This document shows positions 5,798 to 12,646 of a stretch of DNA of 12,781 nt, in pieces. Under the pieces are notes generated by a model. The model was not told the origin of the DNA. It did no database searches and worked only from the letters and a program-made list of their open reading frames with translations. This DNA comes from JAAYZQ01 sp034428935 (lineage in GTDB: Bacteria > Chloroflexota > Anaerolineae > JAAYZQ01). Location: positions 1-12,781 of the forward strand of contig DAOUHB010000222.1 of NCBI GenBank assembly GCA_034428935.1, read 5' to 3'. Position numbers and translations under genes: made by a program. The first letter of the stretch is position 1; every line of letters begins with the position of its first letter.

Positions 5798-7681
5798 ATG
5801 CAAGAACGAAGAGGTCCCAGTCCGTTTGGGGGCCGGCTCGCACTGCTGGGGCTTGCCGGTCTCCTGCTCGTGCTGGCCGGCCTGTCCGTTGCGCTCGCGG
5901 CTTCGGCCCAACAACTCCCCCTGACCGTCACCAAGAGCGCGGCACCCACTGCCGTCGAACCCGGTGGCGACATTGCATATACCCTCACCATCACCAACAC
6001 GGGAGATGAAGACATCTCCCTACAGGCCATCACCGACACGTTGCCCGCAGGGTTCTCCTACGCCGGCTGGCAAGAGGGCGGCGAGCCTTCAAGCGAAAGC
6101 CCCCTCGTCTGGAGGAATCTCGAGGACGTGTACAAAGGCTCGAGCTTCCGTCTCGTGTATTACGTGGCCGTGGAAGGCACCGTGCAGCCCGGTGTCTATT
6201 CCAACACCGTAACCGTCCTCCCCGAGGACGGAGACCCCGTCGAGGCCAGCGTCGAGGTAACCGTGTTGGGCGCAATCCTCGAGGGCAGCAAAACGGCCAG
6301 CGCCAGCGAGGTAAAGGTGGGCGATCCGCTGGACTATACGGTAAGAATCGACAACAGTGGTACGACCACTGCAACCTTGACGACCATCGTCGACACCCTG
6401 CCCACAGACTTTCGCTTCCAGTCCATGCTGGCGGGACCGGATCCCCAGGTGCAGGGCAATGTGCTCACCTGGAGCAACCTGGAGGTCGGGCCCGGGAAAA
6501 GCCTGGAGCTTCGCTACCGGGTAACTACCGGAGGCGCTGTGAACTCGGTCCACACGAACCAGGTGCAGGTGACCAGTCCCGACGACGACGTGCCGCCCAT
6601 GTCCGCCAGCGTCACGCTGCGCGAGCGCAAGTTTCGCGCCTACTTGCCACTAATCATCCGTACCGAGCCGCCCGAGCCGCCGGCAACGCCCTACCGCGTT
6701 GCCTTCCAGCGGCAGGATCCCGGCAACCTCGAGGTGTACGCTGTCAACTCGGACGGCACCGACCTGCTGAACGTCAGCAACATGGCAGGCGGAGATACTA
6801 CGCCCCAGTTTTCGCCGGATGGCACCAAGATCGCATGGGTACACTTCCAGGATGGCGTGGGCGAGATCATGGTGGCCAACGCCGACGGCAGCGGCAGGGT
6901 AAATGTGACCAATCACCCCAAGGACGATCGCGGTCCGGTCTGGTCGCCCGACGGCACCAGGATCGCCTTCTACTCCCTGCGGCAGGAGGAACGCTGGGAG
7001 GTCTACTCCATGAACGCCGACGGCAGCAACGTGCAGCGGCTGACGGATCGGGTCTGCCAGAGCCACGATCCTGCCTGGTCGCCGGACGGAACCAAGATCG
7101 GCTTTATCTGCGGCCTTCGCGAGTTCGCCGAAGTGTACGTCATGAACGCCGACGGCAGCAATTGGCAGCGCCTCACGGAAGACCCGACCGACAAGGGCTA
7201 CTTCGAGGACGCGGCGCTGACCTGGTCGCCCGACAGCCAGTGGCTTGGTTACGTCAAGTACCGCGACAAGGGCCACAGCAAGGGAGGTGGCGTCTACAGG
7301 GTGAACGTCAACACCAAGGAGATCGCGACCATCATGGAAAGCGATTCGAACGCCTTCCACGCTCCGGCCTGGTCGCCAGACGGCACCAAGCTTGCTTTTT
7401 CGGCCTACCGCCCGATCGATAGTGGCAGCTACGACATCGTAGTCGTCAATCCCTTTAACCCGGACGGTTCGACCAACCTGACCAAGGCCCCCCTGTTCGA
7501 CAACCAACCGCGCTGGTCGTCCGACGGCGCCAAGATCGCCTTTATCTCCAATCGTGCCGGCAGCGATACTTCGGTGTTCCACGTGTACGTCATGGATGCC
7601 GACGGCAGCAACCAGGCGCGGGTGACGGACGGGACGGTGGACGAGAGAAACCCGGCATGGAGGCCGCAACCGCCCGAGTAG
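5798..7681 (+). CDS. Secreted protein: two DUF11 domains plus seven-bladed TolB-like beta-propeller, 627 aa
   Basis: An extracellular or envelope protein of unknown ligand. Residues 15-37 form a signal peptide with an ASA|QQ-type cleavage site. Two DUF11-type immunoglobulin-like repeats follow (about 41-155 and 160-273), each with VTKS/GSKT..., a conserved GD..YT..I.N.G core and a DTLP turn. A linker with AYLPLI (281-286) leads to a propeller (about 297-627). WSPDG-type blade motifs occur at 338, 382, 427, 476, 525 and 573, and the final strand NPAWRP pairs with YRVAFQR near 299-305, giving seven blades with ring closure. The [MA]N.DGS repeat sits between blades. C420 and C438 could form a disulfide. 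ATG 5798 is chosen because GAGAGGAA precedes it and a signal peptide follows directly; an in-frame ATG at 5666 would bury the signal peptide behind 44 odd residues and lies upstream of the promoter. The gene stands alone, divergent from the glycosyltransferases, and ends at a strong terminator. It resembles TolB propellers but lacks the TolB N-terminal domain, so it is not TolB itself. Confidence 0.88.
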   Translation: MQERRGPSPFGGRLALLGLAGLLLVLAGLSVALAASAQQLPLTVTKSAAPTAVEPGGDIAYTLTITNTGDEDISLQAITDTLPAGFSYAGWQEGGEPSSESPLVWRNLEDVYKGSSFRLVYYVAVEGTVQPGVYSNTVTVLPEDGDPVEASVEVTVLGAILEGSKTASASEVKVGDPLDYTVRIDNSGTTTATLTTIVDTLPTDFRFQSMLAGPDPQVQGNVLTWSNLEVGPGKSLELRYRVTTGGAVNSVHTNQVQVTSPDDDVPPMSASVTLRERKFRAYLPLIIRTEPPEPPATPYRVAFQRQDPGNLEVYAVNSDGTDLLNVSNMAGGDTTPQFSPDGTKIAWVHFQDGVGEIMVANADGSGRVNVTNHPKDDRGPVWSPDGTRIAFYSLRQEERWEVYSMNADGSNVQRLTDRVCQSHDPAWSPDGTKIGFICGLREFAEVYVMNADGSNWQRLTEDPTDKGYFEDAALTWSPDSQWLGYVKYRDKGHSKGGGVYRVNVNTKEIATIMESDSNAFHAPAWSPDGTKLAFSAYRPIDSGSYDIVVVNPFNPDGSTNLTKAPLFDNQPRWSSDGAKIAFISNRAGSDTSVFHVYVMDADGSNQARVTDGTVDERNPAWRPQPPE

Positions 7682-7724
7682 CATCCCCGCGTGATGCCCC
7701 CCCCGGGCAGGTAAATGACTCGAC

Positions 7725-7757
7725 GAGCGAAGGAGCCGCGGCTCCTTCGCTCTTTTT
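7725..7757 (+). terminator. Strong intrinsic terminator of the secreted propeller gene
   Basis: A perfect 28-base palindrome (7725-7752; each arm is GAGCGAAGGAGCCG or its complement) is followed by TTTTT (7753-7757) on the plus strand. It starts 44 bases after the stop at 7681. It also lies 7 bases beyond the stop of the converging minus-strand gene, but on that strand no T-run follows, so it is best assigned to the plus-strand gene. Its symmetry may also stop the opposing polymerase. Confidence 0.85.
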
Positions 7758-7763
7758 CTGGGG

Positions 7764-9833
7764 TTATTGGCCCTCCGCCTGGAAGGTGCGGACGAGAAGC
7801 TGATCGGGCCAGCCGTCGAGGCCTGGGCCGTGGGGCGGCAGAGCCCGACCGGTCGCCGGATCCCGGGCGCCGGCCAGCAGGTGATACGTCCCGGCCGGCA
7901 GGCCGGCAGGCAGTCCGATCTTGTATCGCAGGTACTGGGTGCGGCCTGGCCGCCACCAGGAGGTGAGGGAATAGCCGTCAAAGGCCTGCCCGGCGTGCGC
8001 CCACAGCACCCGCCCCTCGCCGTCCACCAGCCGGAACTCGAGCTCGTAATCGAGGCCCATCTGCACCAGTGCCTGCCAGGCAAGGGTCACGTACAGCTCC
8101 TGGCCCGGCCTGAGGCCCTCGTCGCTCAGGGCCAGGCCGGCCAGGCCCAGCTCGTCGCCCAGGCGCCGATCCAGGAAGCTCTCTTCTACGGCCGGGGGCT
8201 GGCCCGAAAGGAGCACCGGCGTGCGATACACCCGGGCAAACCGCACACCCCCCAGGCGGGCAACGTACTCGGGCTCCTGGGCCAGGAAAAACGCGACCAG
8301 CTCGGGCGTTGGCTCCTGGCGCTGGACTTGACTTATGTAAAACACGACGTAATCGGCAAAGAGCCACGTCTTGTCCCATTCACCGCGGCGCAACGACGTG
8401 GCTTCGCCGTCAAAATAGTAGCGGAACTGGGGCGGATAGAAGGTGACGGCCAGCGATTCCTCGATGGCCTCCTGCCGGTTCAGATACTCGGCGGCCATCT
8501 CCAGCCCCTCGCCTTGGCCAAAGGCAAAGGCGCCTTCGGCTGCGGGCCCTCCACCGACGAGGGGGTTAAAGTAGGCGCCATAGTGCGGCGCCAGCCGCAG
8601 CCAGATGGGGGATACGAGAAACACGAAGACCGCTGCCCCGGCGTACGGCAGCCACCCGGGCCACCGGGAGCCGCGCAGCCGGGCCGACAGCCCCTCCAGG
8701 CCGGCGTTCAACGTCCAGGCGGCCAGGATGGCCGCGGGCAGAAAGGCGGGCAGCAGGTAGCGGTCGCCCTTCTTGGCCGCCAGCGAAACCATCACCGTGA
8801 AAAAGACGACAAAAGCCAGGCTGACGAGGGGCAGGCGGACGTCGCGCCGCCGGCGCCAGGCAAAGAACAGGGCCACAAGGGCCAGGGGCAGGAGGATCAT
8901 GACCAGGGGTGACAGGCGGAAGGGCAGGACGACTAGGTAGAAGAGCGGCCCCGGGTCGTCAACCACGCGGCCCAGGAAAAAGTTGCTGCCGTGGGAGACG
9001 ACGACCCCCCAACGCGAGGCGCGATAGATACGATAGACGAAAAAGAAGGGGTTGGTCCAGGCCGCGGGCCATGCCAGCCAGAAGGAAACGGCGGCGGAAG
9101 CCAGCCAGAGCCCAAAGGCCCCCGCCACCTGGCCCAGGCTCCCCCACGCCTCGCGGCCCAGGCGGCGCAACAGCCACTGCAGCCCCAGGGCCAGGGCGGT
9201 GAGGGGGATCAAGAAGAGGGCCGGGGTCTTGGTCAACAGGGCCAGCCCGGCCAGGAGGCCGGACAGGAACAGGAACCGGCGCCGGTGCGGCCGCTGCAAA
9301 TAGAGCAGCAGGGCCAGCACCGAGAGCAGCATAGTGCTGGCCAGGATGCCGTCGACGTGGACGATGCGCGAGTGGACCAGGTAAAAAGGGTCCAGGGCGA
9401 GCAAGAGGCCGCCCAGGGCAGCGCCTGCGCGGCCCACGAGGGGAATCAGCAACGCGTAGGCAGCCACGACGGCCAGCGAGGTCAAGATCACGGTAAAGGT
9501 TGCCGCCGCCGCGAGTTGGGCCGGATAGTCGCCCTGGTAGTTCTCGGCAGCCAGGGCTTCCAGGGCTGCGTGGTCGCCGGTGACCCAGGCCCGCAGGGCC
9601 AGGGCCGCGCCAAAGCCCCACATGGGCACCACGCCGGGATGGTCGGTCAGATAGGTGCCCTCCAGGTCACCACGTTCCAGGGCCAGGACAAAAGCCGACG
9701 ACCGCTCTAACCAGGTCTGCTCGTCGGGCCAGGAAAAGGACCCGAGCGCCGTGTAGCGGGTGACCAGCGCGATGAAAAGCAAGGCCAGCCCGGCGGCCAG
9801 GCTGGCCTTGCGCCGCGTGCTCTCCAGGTTCAC
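7764..9833 (-). CDS. GT39/PMT-type GT-C membrane glycosyltransferase, 689 aa
   Basis: The third lipid-linked-sugar glycosyltransferase in the window and the most canonical. Loop 1 has the acidic pair D37-E38 (SWPDEQTW) and a TDHPGVVPMWG motif (63-73). The second acidic motif is SRIVHVDGILAS (D161), with GLALLTKTPALF (196-207) and KKGDRYLLPAFLP (354-366) at the positions typical of the family. YFNPLVGGGPAAEG (421-434) marks the end of the roughly 11-13-helix membrane part. Residues 435-560 are soluble. Residues 560-685 form a reduced version of the sandwich domain seen in the two other glycosyltransferases (LYVTLAWQ, SLTSWWRPG, LPAGTYHLLAGARD). The start is GTG 9833; its bases overlap the TGA of the upstream propeller gene in a 4-base GTGA overlap, with AGGAGG 2 bases upstream, so translation is probably coupled. 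Likely role: modifying a surface polymer or protein, possibly the co-translated propeller protein (inference). Sugar and acceptor are not readable. Confidence 0.87.
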   Translation of the reverse strand: MNLESTRRKASLAAGLALLFIALVTRYTALGSFSWPDEQTWLERSSAFVLALERGDLEGTYLTDHPGVVPMWGFGAALALRAWVTGDHAALEALAAENYQGDYPAQLAAAATFTVILTSLAVVAAYALLIPLVGRAGAALGGLLLALDPFYLVHSRIVHVDGILASTMLLSVLALLLYLQRPHRRRFLFLSGLLAGLALLTKTPALFLIPLTALALGLQWLLRRLGREAWGSLGQVAGAFGLWLASAAVSFWLAWPAAWTNPFFFVYRIYRASRWGVVVSHGSNFFLGRVVDDPGPLFYLVVLPFRLSPLVMILLPLALVALFFAWRRRRDVRLPLVSLAFVVFFTVMVSLAAKKGDRYLLPAFLPAAILAAWTLNAGLEGLSARLRGSRWPGWLPYAGAAVFVFLVSPIWLRLAPHYGAYFNPLVGGGPAAEGAFAFGQGEGLEMAAEYLNRQEAIEESLAVTFYPPQFRYYFDGEATSLRRGEWDKTWLFADYVVFYISQVQRQEPTPELVAFFLAQEPEYVARLGGVRFARVYRTPVLLSGQPPAVEESFLDRRLGDELGLAGLALSDEGLRPGQELYVTLAWQALVQMGLDYELEFRLVDGEGRVLWAHAGQAFDGYSLTSWWRPGRTQYLRYKIGLPAGLPAGTYHLLAGARDPATGRALPPHGPGLDGWPDQLLVRTFQAEGQ

Positions 9834-11380
9834 ATCCTCCTGCGTCGCAGCCAGAGGCCGGCGACGAGGGCCACGCCAACTGCGCCGACGGCGCCGACAC
9901 CCAGGACCAGGATGATGCCGACGACGGCCAGGTTGCGGGCCTTGGTGGTGGCTCCCCGCGCCTCTTCGGCCTCTCCCTCCGAGGGCGCAACAGCCACGAC
10001 GGTGGGAGCGAGGGTCGCTGCCGGTTCCGGGCTCTCGACGCCCGGCGGTTCCGGCGTCCCCTGGACCTGGTCGGTCACCTGGGCAATGGCTTCGGGCGTG
10101 GCAGTGGCCTCAGGGTCCGGCAGGGCATCGCTGCCTTCCGGCTCGGACGTCTGGTCCGTGGCAGGCGTACCGGGAAGGGTGGTCGCCGTTGCCCCCGACG
10201 GCGAGGTCTGCGCCCCCGCCTGGGTGGGAGCGGCTGGCGCCGAGGAACTGGCGGCGGCTGTGGCCGTTGCCGCTGCCCCACTGCCGACCGTAGGGGGCAC
10301 CGGAGTGAATGTAGGGCTGGGTTCCGGTGTCGCTGTGGGTGTGTCGGTCGGCATAGCAGTCGGCCGCGGTGTGAGCGTGTTGGTTGCCGTGGGCCTGGGT
10401 GTGTCGGTCGGCCAGGGTGTGGGGCTCGCCGGGGGTACCCAGCCACTACTGTCCCCGTACTGGAGCACGACCCCGTTCTTGCCCACGGCCCAGCCCCAAC
10501 TCTCTCCGAGCATCTGAATGGCTCTCAACTCATGAAAAGTCTTGCTGTCCTGCACCTGCCAACTGCTGCCGTTATAGTGCAAAATCAGGCCTGATTCGCC
10601 GACTGCCCAGCCGGAATCCGAGTCCACCATGTGCACGGCGTGCAGGGCCAGGCCCGTGCCGCTGTTTACCCGGTTCCAGGCACTGCCATCCCAATGTGCG
10701 ACAAAGCCGGCTGTACCGACTGCCCAACCATCGTTGGCTGTCACCATGTCAATACCACGCACCCACTCGTGATCCGTAGGCTCAAAACTCACCTGCCAGC
10801 TCCCGCCGTCCCAGTGCAGGATCACGCCACCGCCGGCGATCCAGCCGTCGCTCGGGCCCAGCATATCGATGTCGCTAAGCCAAGTCTGCCGAGGCGTGGC
10901 AACCCTTTGCCAGCCTCCTCCGTCGTTATGCAGGATCACACCTCCTGCGCCCACTGCCCACACGTCATTTGGCGCCACCATGGTGATGGCCGAGAGCCAA
11001 CTCCAGTCCCCCGGTTTGGCTGCTTCGTGCCAGTTGCTGCCATCGTAACGCAGTATCCTACCGCTGTTGGTAACCGCACAGCCATTCGAGCCATCCCACA
11101 GGTCAATGCTCACGATCGCCTCATCAAAGCCCAGCCGGACCGTATGCCACTCAGAACCATCGAAACGGAGCATGCTGCCTGTCATACCGCCGATCCAGCC
11201 GTGGTGGGGATCCACCAAGTTGACGCTGTACAAGGAACCGACCGGCGGAGCCGGAAAACTCTGCCACACCGGTCCACTTTGCGCGTACACCACGCTGCCA
11301 AGAGGAGTAGGCAGAGCGATCGAGAGGAACAGCGAGTGGATGGCAAGCATGAGCGCAATAAGAGAATATCGAACACACAT
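9830..11380 (-). CDS. Surface-anchored seven-repeat (BNR/Ycf48-like) propeller protein with Pro/Thr stalk, 516 aa
   Basis: An exported protein held in the membrane by its C terminus; ligand unknown. An N-terminal signal sequence (about 6-33) ends near VYAQ. Seven repeats of 39-40 residues follow (about 40-315) with the signature GWAVG..G.ILH.DGSSW; the GWxxG-type marks come at a strikingly even 39-40 residue step, predicting a seven-bladed propeller of the photosystem-II-assembly (Ycf48)/BNR superfamily. Residues about 315-478 are a low-complexity Pro/Thr/Ser/Ala stalk (PTDTP, PTATP, TPEPSP). One hydrophobic helix (about 484-509) and LRRRRM close the protein, a type I membrane topology. The stalk is rich in possible O-glycosylation sites, which fits its coupling to the glycosyltransferase gene that follows. 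ATG 11380 is chosen because AGGAG sits 9 bases upstream and a signal peptide starts at once; in-frame ATGs at 11398, 11407 and 11440 would add up to 20 polar residues. No photosynthesis role is implied. Confidence 0.85.
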   Translation of the reverse strand: MCVRYSLIALMLAIHSLFLSIALPTPLGSVVYAQSGPVWQSFPAPPVGSLYSVNLVDPHHGWIGGMTGSMLRFDGSEWHTVRLGFDEAIVSIDLWDGSNGCAVTNSGRILRYDGSNWHEAAKPGDWSWLSAITMVAPNDVWAVGAGGVILHNDGGGWQRVATPRQTWLSDIDMLGPSDGWIAGGGVILHWDGGSWQVSFEPTDHEWVRGIDMVTANDGWAVGTAGFVAHWDGSAWNRVNSGTGLALHAVHMVDSDSGWAVGESGLILHYNGSSWQVQDSKTFHELRAIQMLGESWGWAVGKNGVVLQYGDSSGWVPPASPTPWPTDTPRPTATNTLTPRPTAMPTDTPTATPEPSPTFTPVPPTVGSGAAATATAAASSSAPAAPTQAGAQTSPSGATATTLPGTPATDQTSEPEGSDALPDPEATATPEAIAQVTDQVQGTPEPPGVESPEPAATLAPTVVAVAPSEGEAEEARGATTKARNLAVVGIILVLGVGAVGAVGVALVAGLWLRRRRM

Positions 11381-11522
11381 CACAGTTTTCTCCTGCATTC
11401 GACGCATCGGATTTGTTCGATCTTGGCTGGGCTGGGGCAACCAGCCACGACTGGAGAGAAAGAAACCAAACCGACCACCATTCGTGTGTTGCTTACTCTG
11501 CCACCGTTCTCTTTGTCAAGGT

Positions 11523-11553
11523 CAGGGCGTACCCCTAGATGGGGTACGCCCTG
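11523..11553 (-). terminator. 13-bp perfect hairpin after the 216-aa gene, terminator or processing signal
   Basis: CAGGGCGTACCCC (11523-11535) and its exact complement (11541-11553) enclose a 5-base loop, TAGAT. The hairpin begins 35 bases after the TAA stop of the minus-strand gene. No T-run follows on the minus strand (ACCTTGACAAAG comes next) or on the plus strand, so it is not a canonical intrinsic terminator. It may instead block 3' decay, reduce read-through to the next gene, or be an operator. The remaining bases of 11381-11587 show no gene. Confidence 0.5.
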
Positions 11554-11587
11554 GTTACGTCAGGCATCAATCGCCATCAGGCGGCAT

Positions 11588-12238
11588 TTACGGCAGATTC
11601 AGGTCCGACAGAATCCAGTACATGCCGGTAACTTCGAACGGGATGATGTAGCCGTCGCCGTTCTCATCGATCAGGTAGACTTCCAGCGGAGAGACCGTAT
11701 CCTGCGGGTCGGCTGCCCACGGCCATTCCAGCCCGTCCGGGTAAACCATCTGCACAGGAGAGTGGTACTCGGTCTCTACGGGGCTGATGGCATAGTTGCA
11801 CTTCCACTTCAGCGGGAAGCCGCAGGGGAACCAGACCTCATCGCGGGGCATCATGAATTCGGCATAGTAGTAGCCAAACGCGTCCGTGAACAGGTAGACC
11901 GGATCTGGATCATCTGGATCGGGCGCATGTCCGGACAGGTTCATCCGCCGCTGTCGCGACTCAAAGTCTGGATACCAATAGGTGCCATAGGCTGGGCCGC
12001 CAGCGAAGGGCCACTCACTTACGAACTCTTCCAGCGTCTCATCCCAGACGAGGGTTGATGGCCGATACAGATAGGCGTCCACGCGGAGGTCGGGCTCGTC
12101 AAAGGGATAGTAGAACCACCAGACGTCGCCGAGGGTCACAGGATCCGGGTCCTGAGTAACCCGCTGCGGGTCTGCAAAGGCGGTGCCGGCGGTTCCCAGC
12201 AGCACCAGCACGAGGGTCAGAAAAATCATGCGTTTCAT
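11588..12238 (-). CDS. Secreted protein of unknown function with DxNxDG motif, 216 aa
   Basis: I do not recognise this family. An N-terminal signal peptide (about 1-22, core FLTLVLVLLGTAGTA, cleavage after AFA) indicates export. The mature part is acidic and very rich in Trp, Tyr, Phe and Pro. It has Asp/Pro clusters at QDPDPV (29-34) and PDPDDPDPV (106-114), two cysteines (C139, C147) that could bridge, and DENGDG (191-196), which fits the DxNxDG calcium-binding loop of dockerin/EF-hand-like proteins. No membrane anchor or sorting signal follows. AAGGAGAA lies 6 bases before ATG 12238, an excellent ribosome site. It is the first clear gene downstream of the perfect promoter at 12483-12511, with a leader of about 238 bases, and may share transcription with the propeller and glycosyltransferase genes downstream. 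The hairpin 11523-11553 and a 207-base gap separate it from the next gene. Confidence 0.8.
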   Translation of the reverse strand: MKRMIFLTLVLVLLGTAGTAFADPQRVTQDPDPVTLGDVWWFYYPFDEPDLRVDAYLYRPSTLVWDETLEEFVSEWPFAGGPAYGTYWYPDFESRQRRMNLSGHAPDPDDPDPVYLFTDAFGYYYAEFMMPRDEVWFPCGFPLKWKCNYAISPVETEYHSPVQMVYPDGLEWPWAADPQDTVSPLEVYLIDENGDGYIIPFEVTGMYWILSDLNLP

Positions 12239-12429
12239 CTTGGATTCTCCTTAATCAGAATAGTCTTGGGATGTTCAAATACTGCGAGAGGTTGGTAACC
12301 GCACGATCTACCTCTATAAGCACCTCCTTTCTTATAGCCCAGCCATTCCTCGCGTCCACGAGCTAGCACCGCCGCCGCAGGCCTACACAAGTCTGCTGCC
12401 TGGTCAGTGCCAGGGGGATCTCGCAACAC
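12235..12429 (-). CDS. Possible 64-aa leader ORF upstream of the 216-aa gene
   Basis: A GTG-started frame in the long leader of the 216-aa gene. Its TGA overlaps the next ATG in an ATGA arrangement, the usual sign of coupled translation. Against it: the ribosome-like GGAGGAGG is 14 bases from GTG, the peptide is basic with no recognisable domain, signal or membrane segment, and there is no homologue I can name. It might be a regulatory leader peptide, a relic truncated near the IS junction, or chance. It includes the sequence at 12314-12337 that can fold with a ribosome-site loop. Confidence 0.22.
   Translation of the reverse strand: MLRDPPGTDQAADLCRPAAAVLARGREEWLGYKKGGAYRGRSCGYQPLAVFEHPKTILIKENPR
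12314..12337 (-). promoter_or_regulatory. Leader stem-loop displaying a perfect ribosome-binding sequence
   Basis: On the minus strand CTATAAG and CTTATAG are perfect 7-base complements enclosing a 10-base loop, AAAGGAGGTG, which is an almost full match to the 16S rRNA 3' end. It lies in the leader of the 216-aa gene, about 76 bases before its ATG. No start codon sits at a usual distance after it except the overlapping GTG. It may be a standby ribosome site or mRNA stabiliser, or a chance product of the 64-codon frame it lies in (codons for YKKGGAY). Confidence 0.3.
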
Positions 12430-12482
12430 TGGAATCTGGGAATCCTCCTCCTCGATCCGCCCGTGTTGGCGAATCCAAAAAC

Positions 12483-12511
12483 ATTATACTCGAGGGCCGC
12501 TCATTTGTCAA
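12483..12511 (-). promoter_or_regulatory. Perfect consensus sigma70 promoter reading leftward from the right IS edge
   Basis: TTGACA (12511-12506), a spacer of exactly 17 bases and TATAAT (12488-12483) on the minus strand match the consensus at all 12 hexamer positions. The predicted start is near 12476, giving a leader of about 238 bases before ATG 12238. The -35 is about 22 bases from the IS end, so the promoter lies just outside the element and points away from it. It probably drives the 216-aa gene and possibly the genes beyond. Confidence 0.8.
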
Positions 12512-12538
12512 GCCTCAGACTGCGAAATGTGGTTGAAA

Positions 12539-12597
12539 GTTGAAAGGTGAACCATTTAAGGCTGAAAAGTGAACTCTTCCCAGTTGAAAAGTGAACC
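12539..12597. repeat. Three IS terminal repeat units at an exact 22-base period
   Basis: GTTGAAAGGTGAACC (12539-12553), GCTGAAAAGTGAAC (12561-12574) and GTTGAAAAGTGAACC (12583-12597) begin exactly 22 bases apart, about two helical turns, placing all units on one DNA face. They are likely multiple transposase binding sites. The third unit contains the candidate transposase -35 (TTGAAA), so transposase could limit its own expression. Confidence 0.8.
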
Positions 12598-12611
12598 GAT
12601 TGTGGTAGAGT
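12584..12611 (+). promoter_or_regulatory. Candidate transposase promoter
   Basis: TTGAAA (12584-12589, 5 of 6), a 16-base spacer and TAGAGT (12606-12611, 4 of 6). The expected start near 12618 leaves about 29 bases before ATG 12647, including the ribosome site GAGGAGGG. The -35 is inside the third repeat unit. A weak match, as usual for IS promoters. Confidence 0.35.
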
Positions 12612-12646
12612 CCCACCAGGTCGATCTCGAGATGAGGAGGGACGAA

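Noticed and set aside
7767..9710. Plus-strand frames of 239-381 codons opposite the 689-aa transferase, and a 477-codon minus-strand frame opposite the propeller gene at 6650-8083
   Set aside because: Same reasoning: low-complexity or arbitrary peptides overlapping a gene with strong motif support. The 6650-8083 frame would also cross the strong terminator.
10162..10176. LPGTP in the stalk of the anchored propeller protein as a sortase LPxTG signal
   Set aside because: The last residue is Pro, not Gly, and the motif is about 100 residues before the C-terminal helix instead of next to it. The TM helix plus arginines explains anchoring better.
11497..11519. TTGACA on the minus strand as a standard promoter for the anchored propeller gene
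   Set aside because: The -35 is perfect, but the best -10 at 16-18 bases matches at most 3 of 6 positions, so it is not annotated as a promoter.
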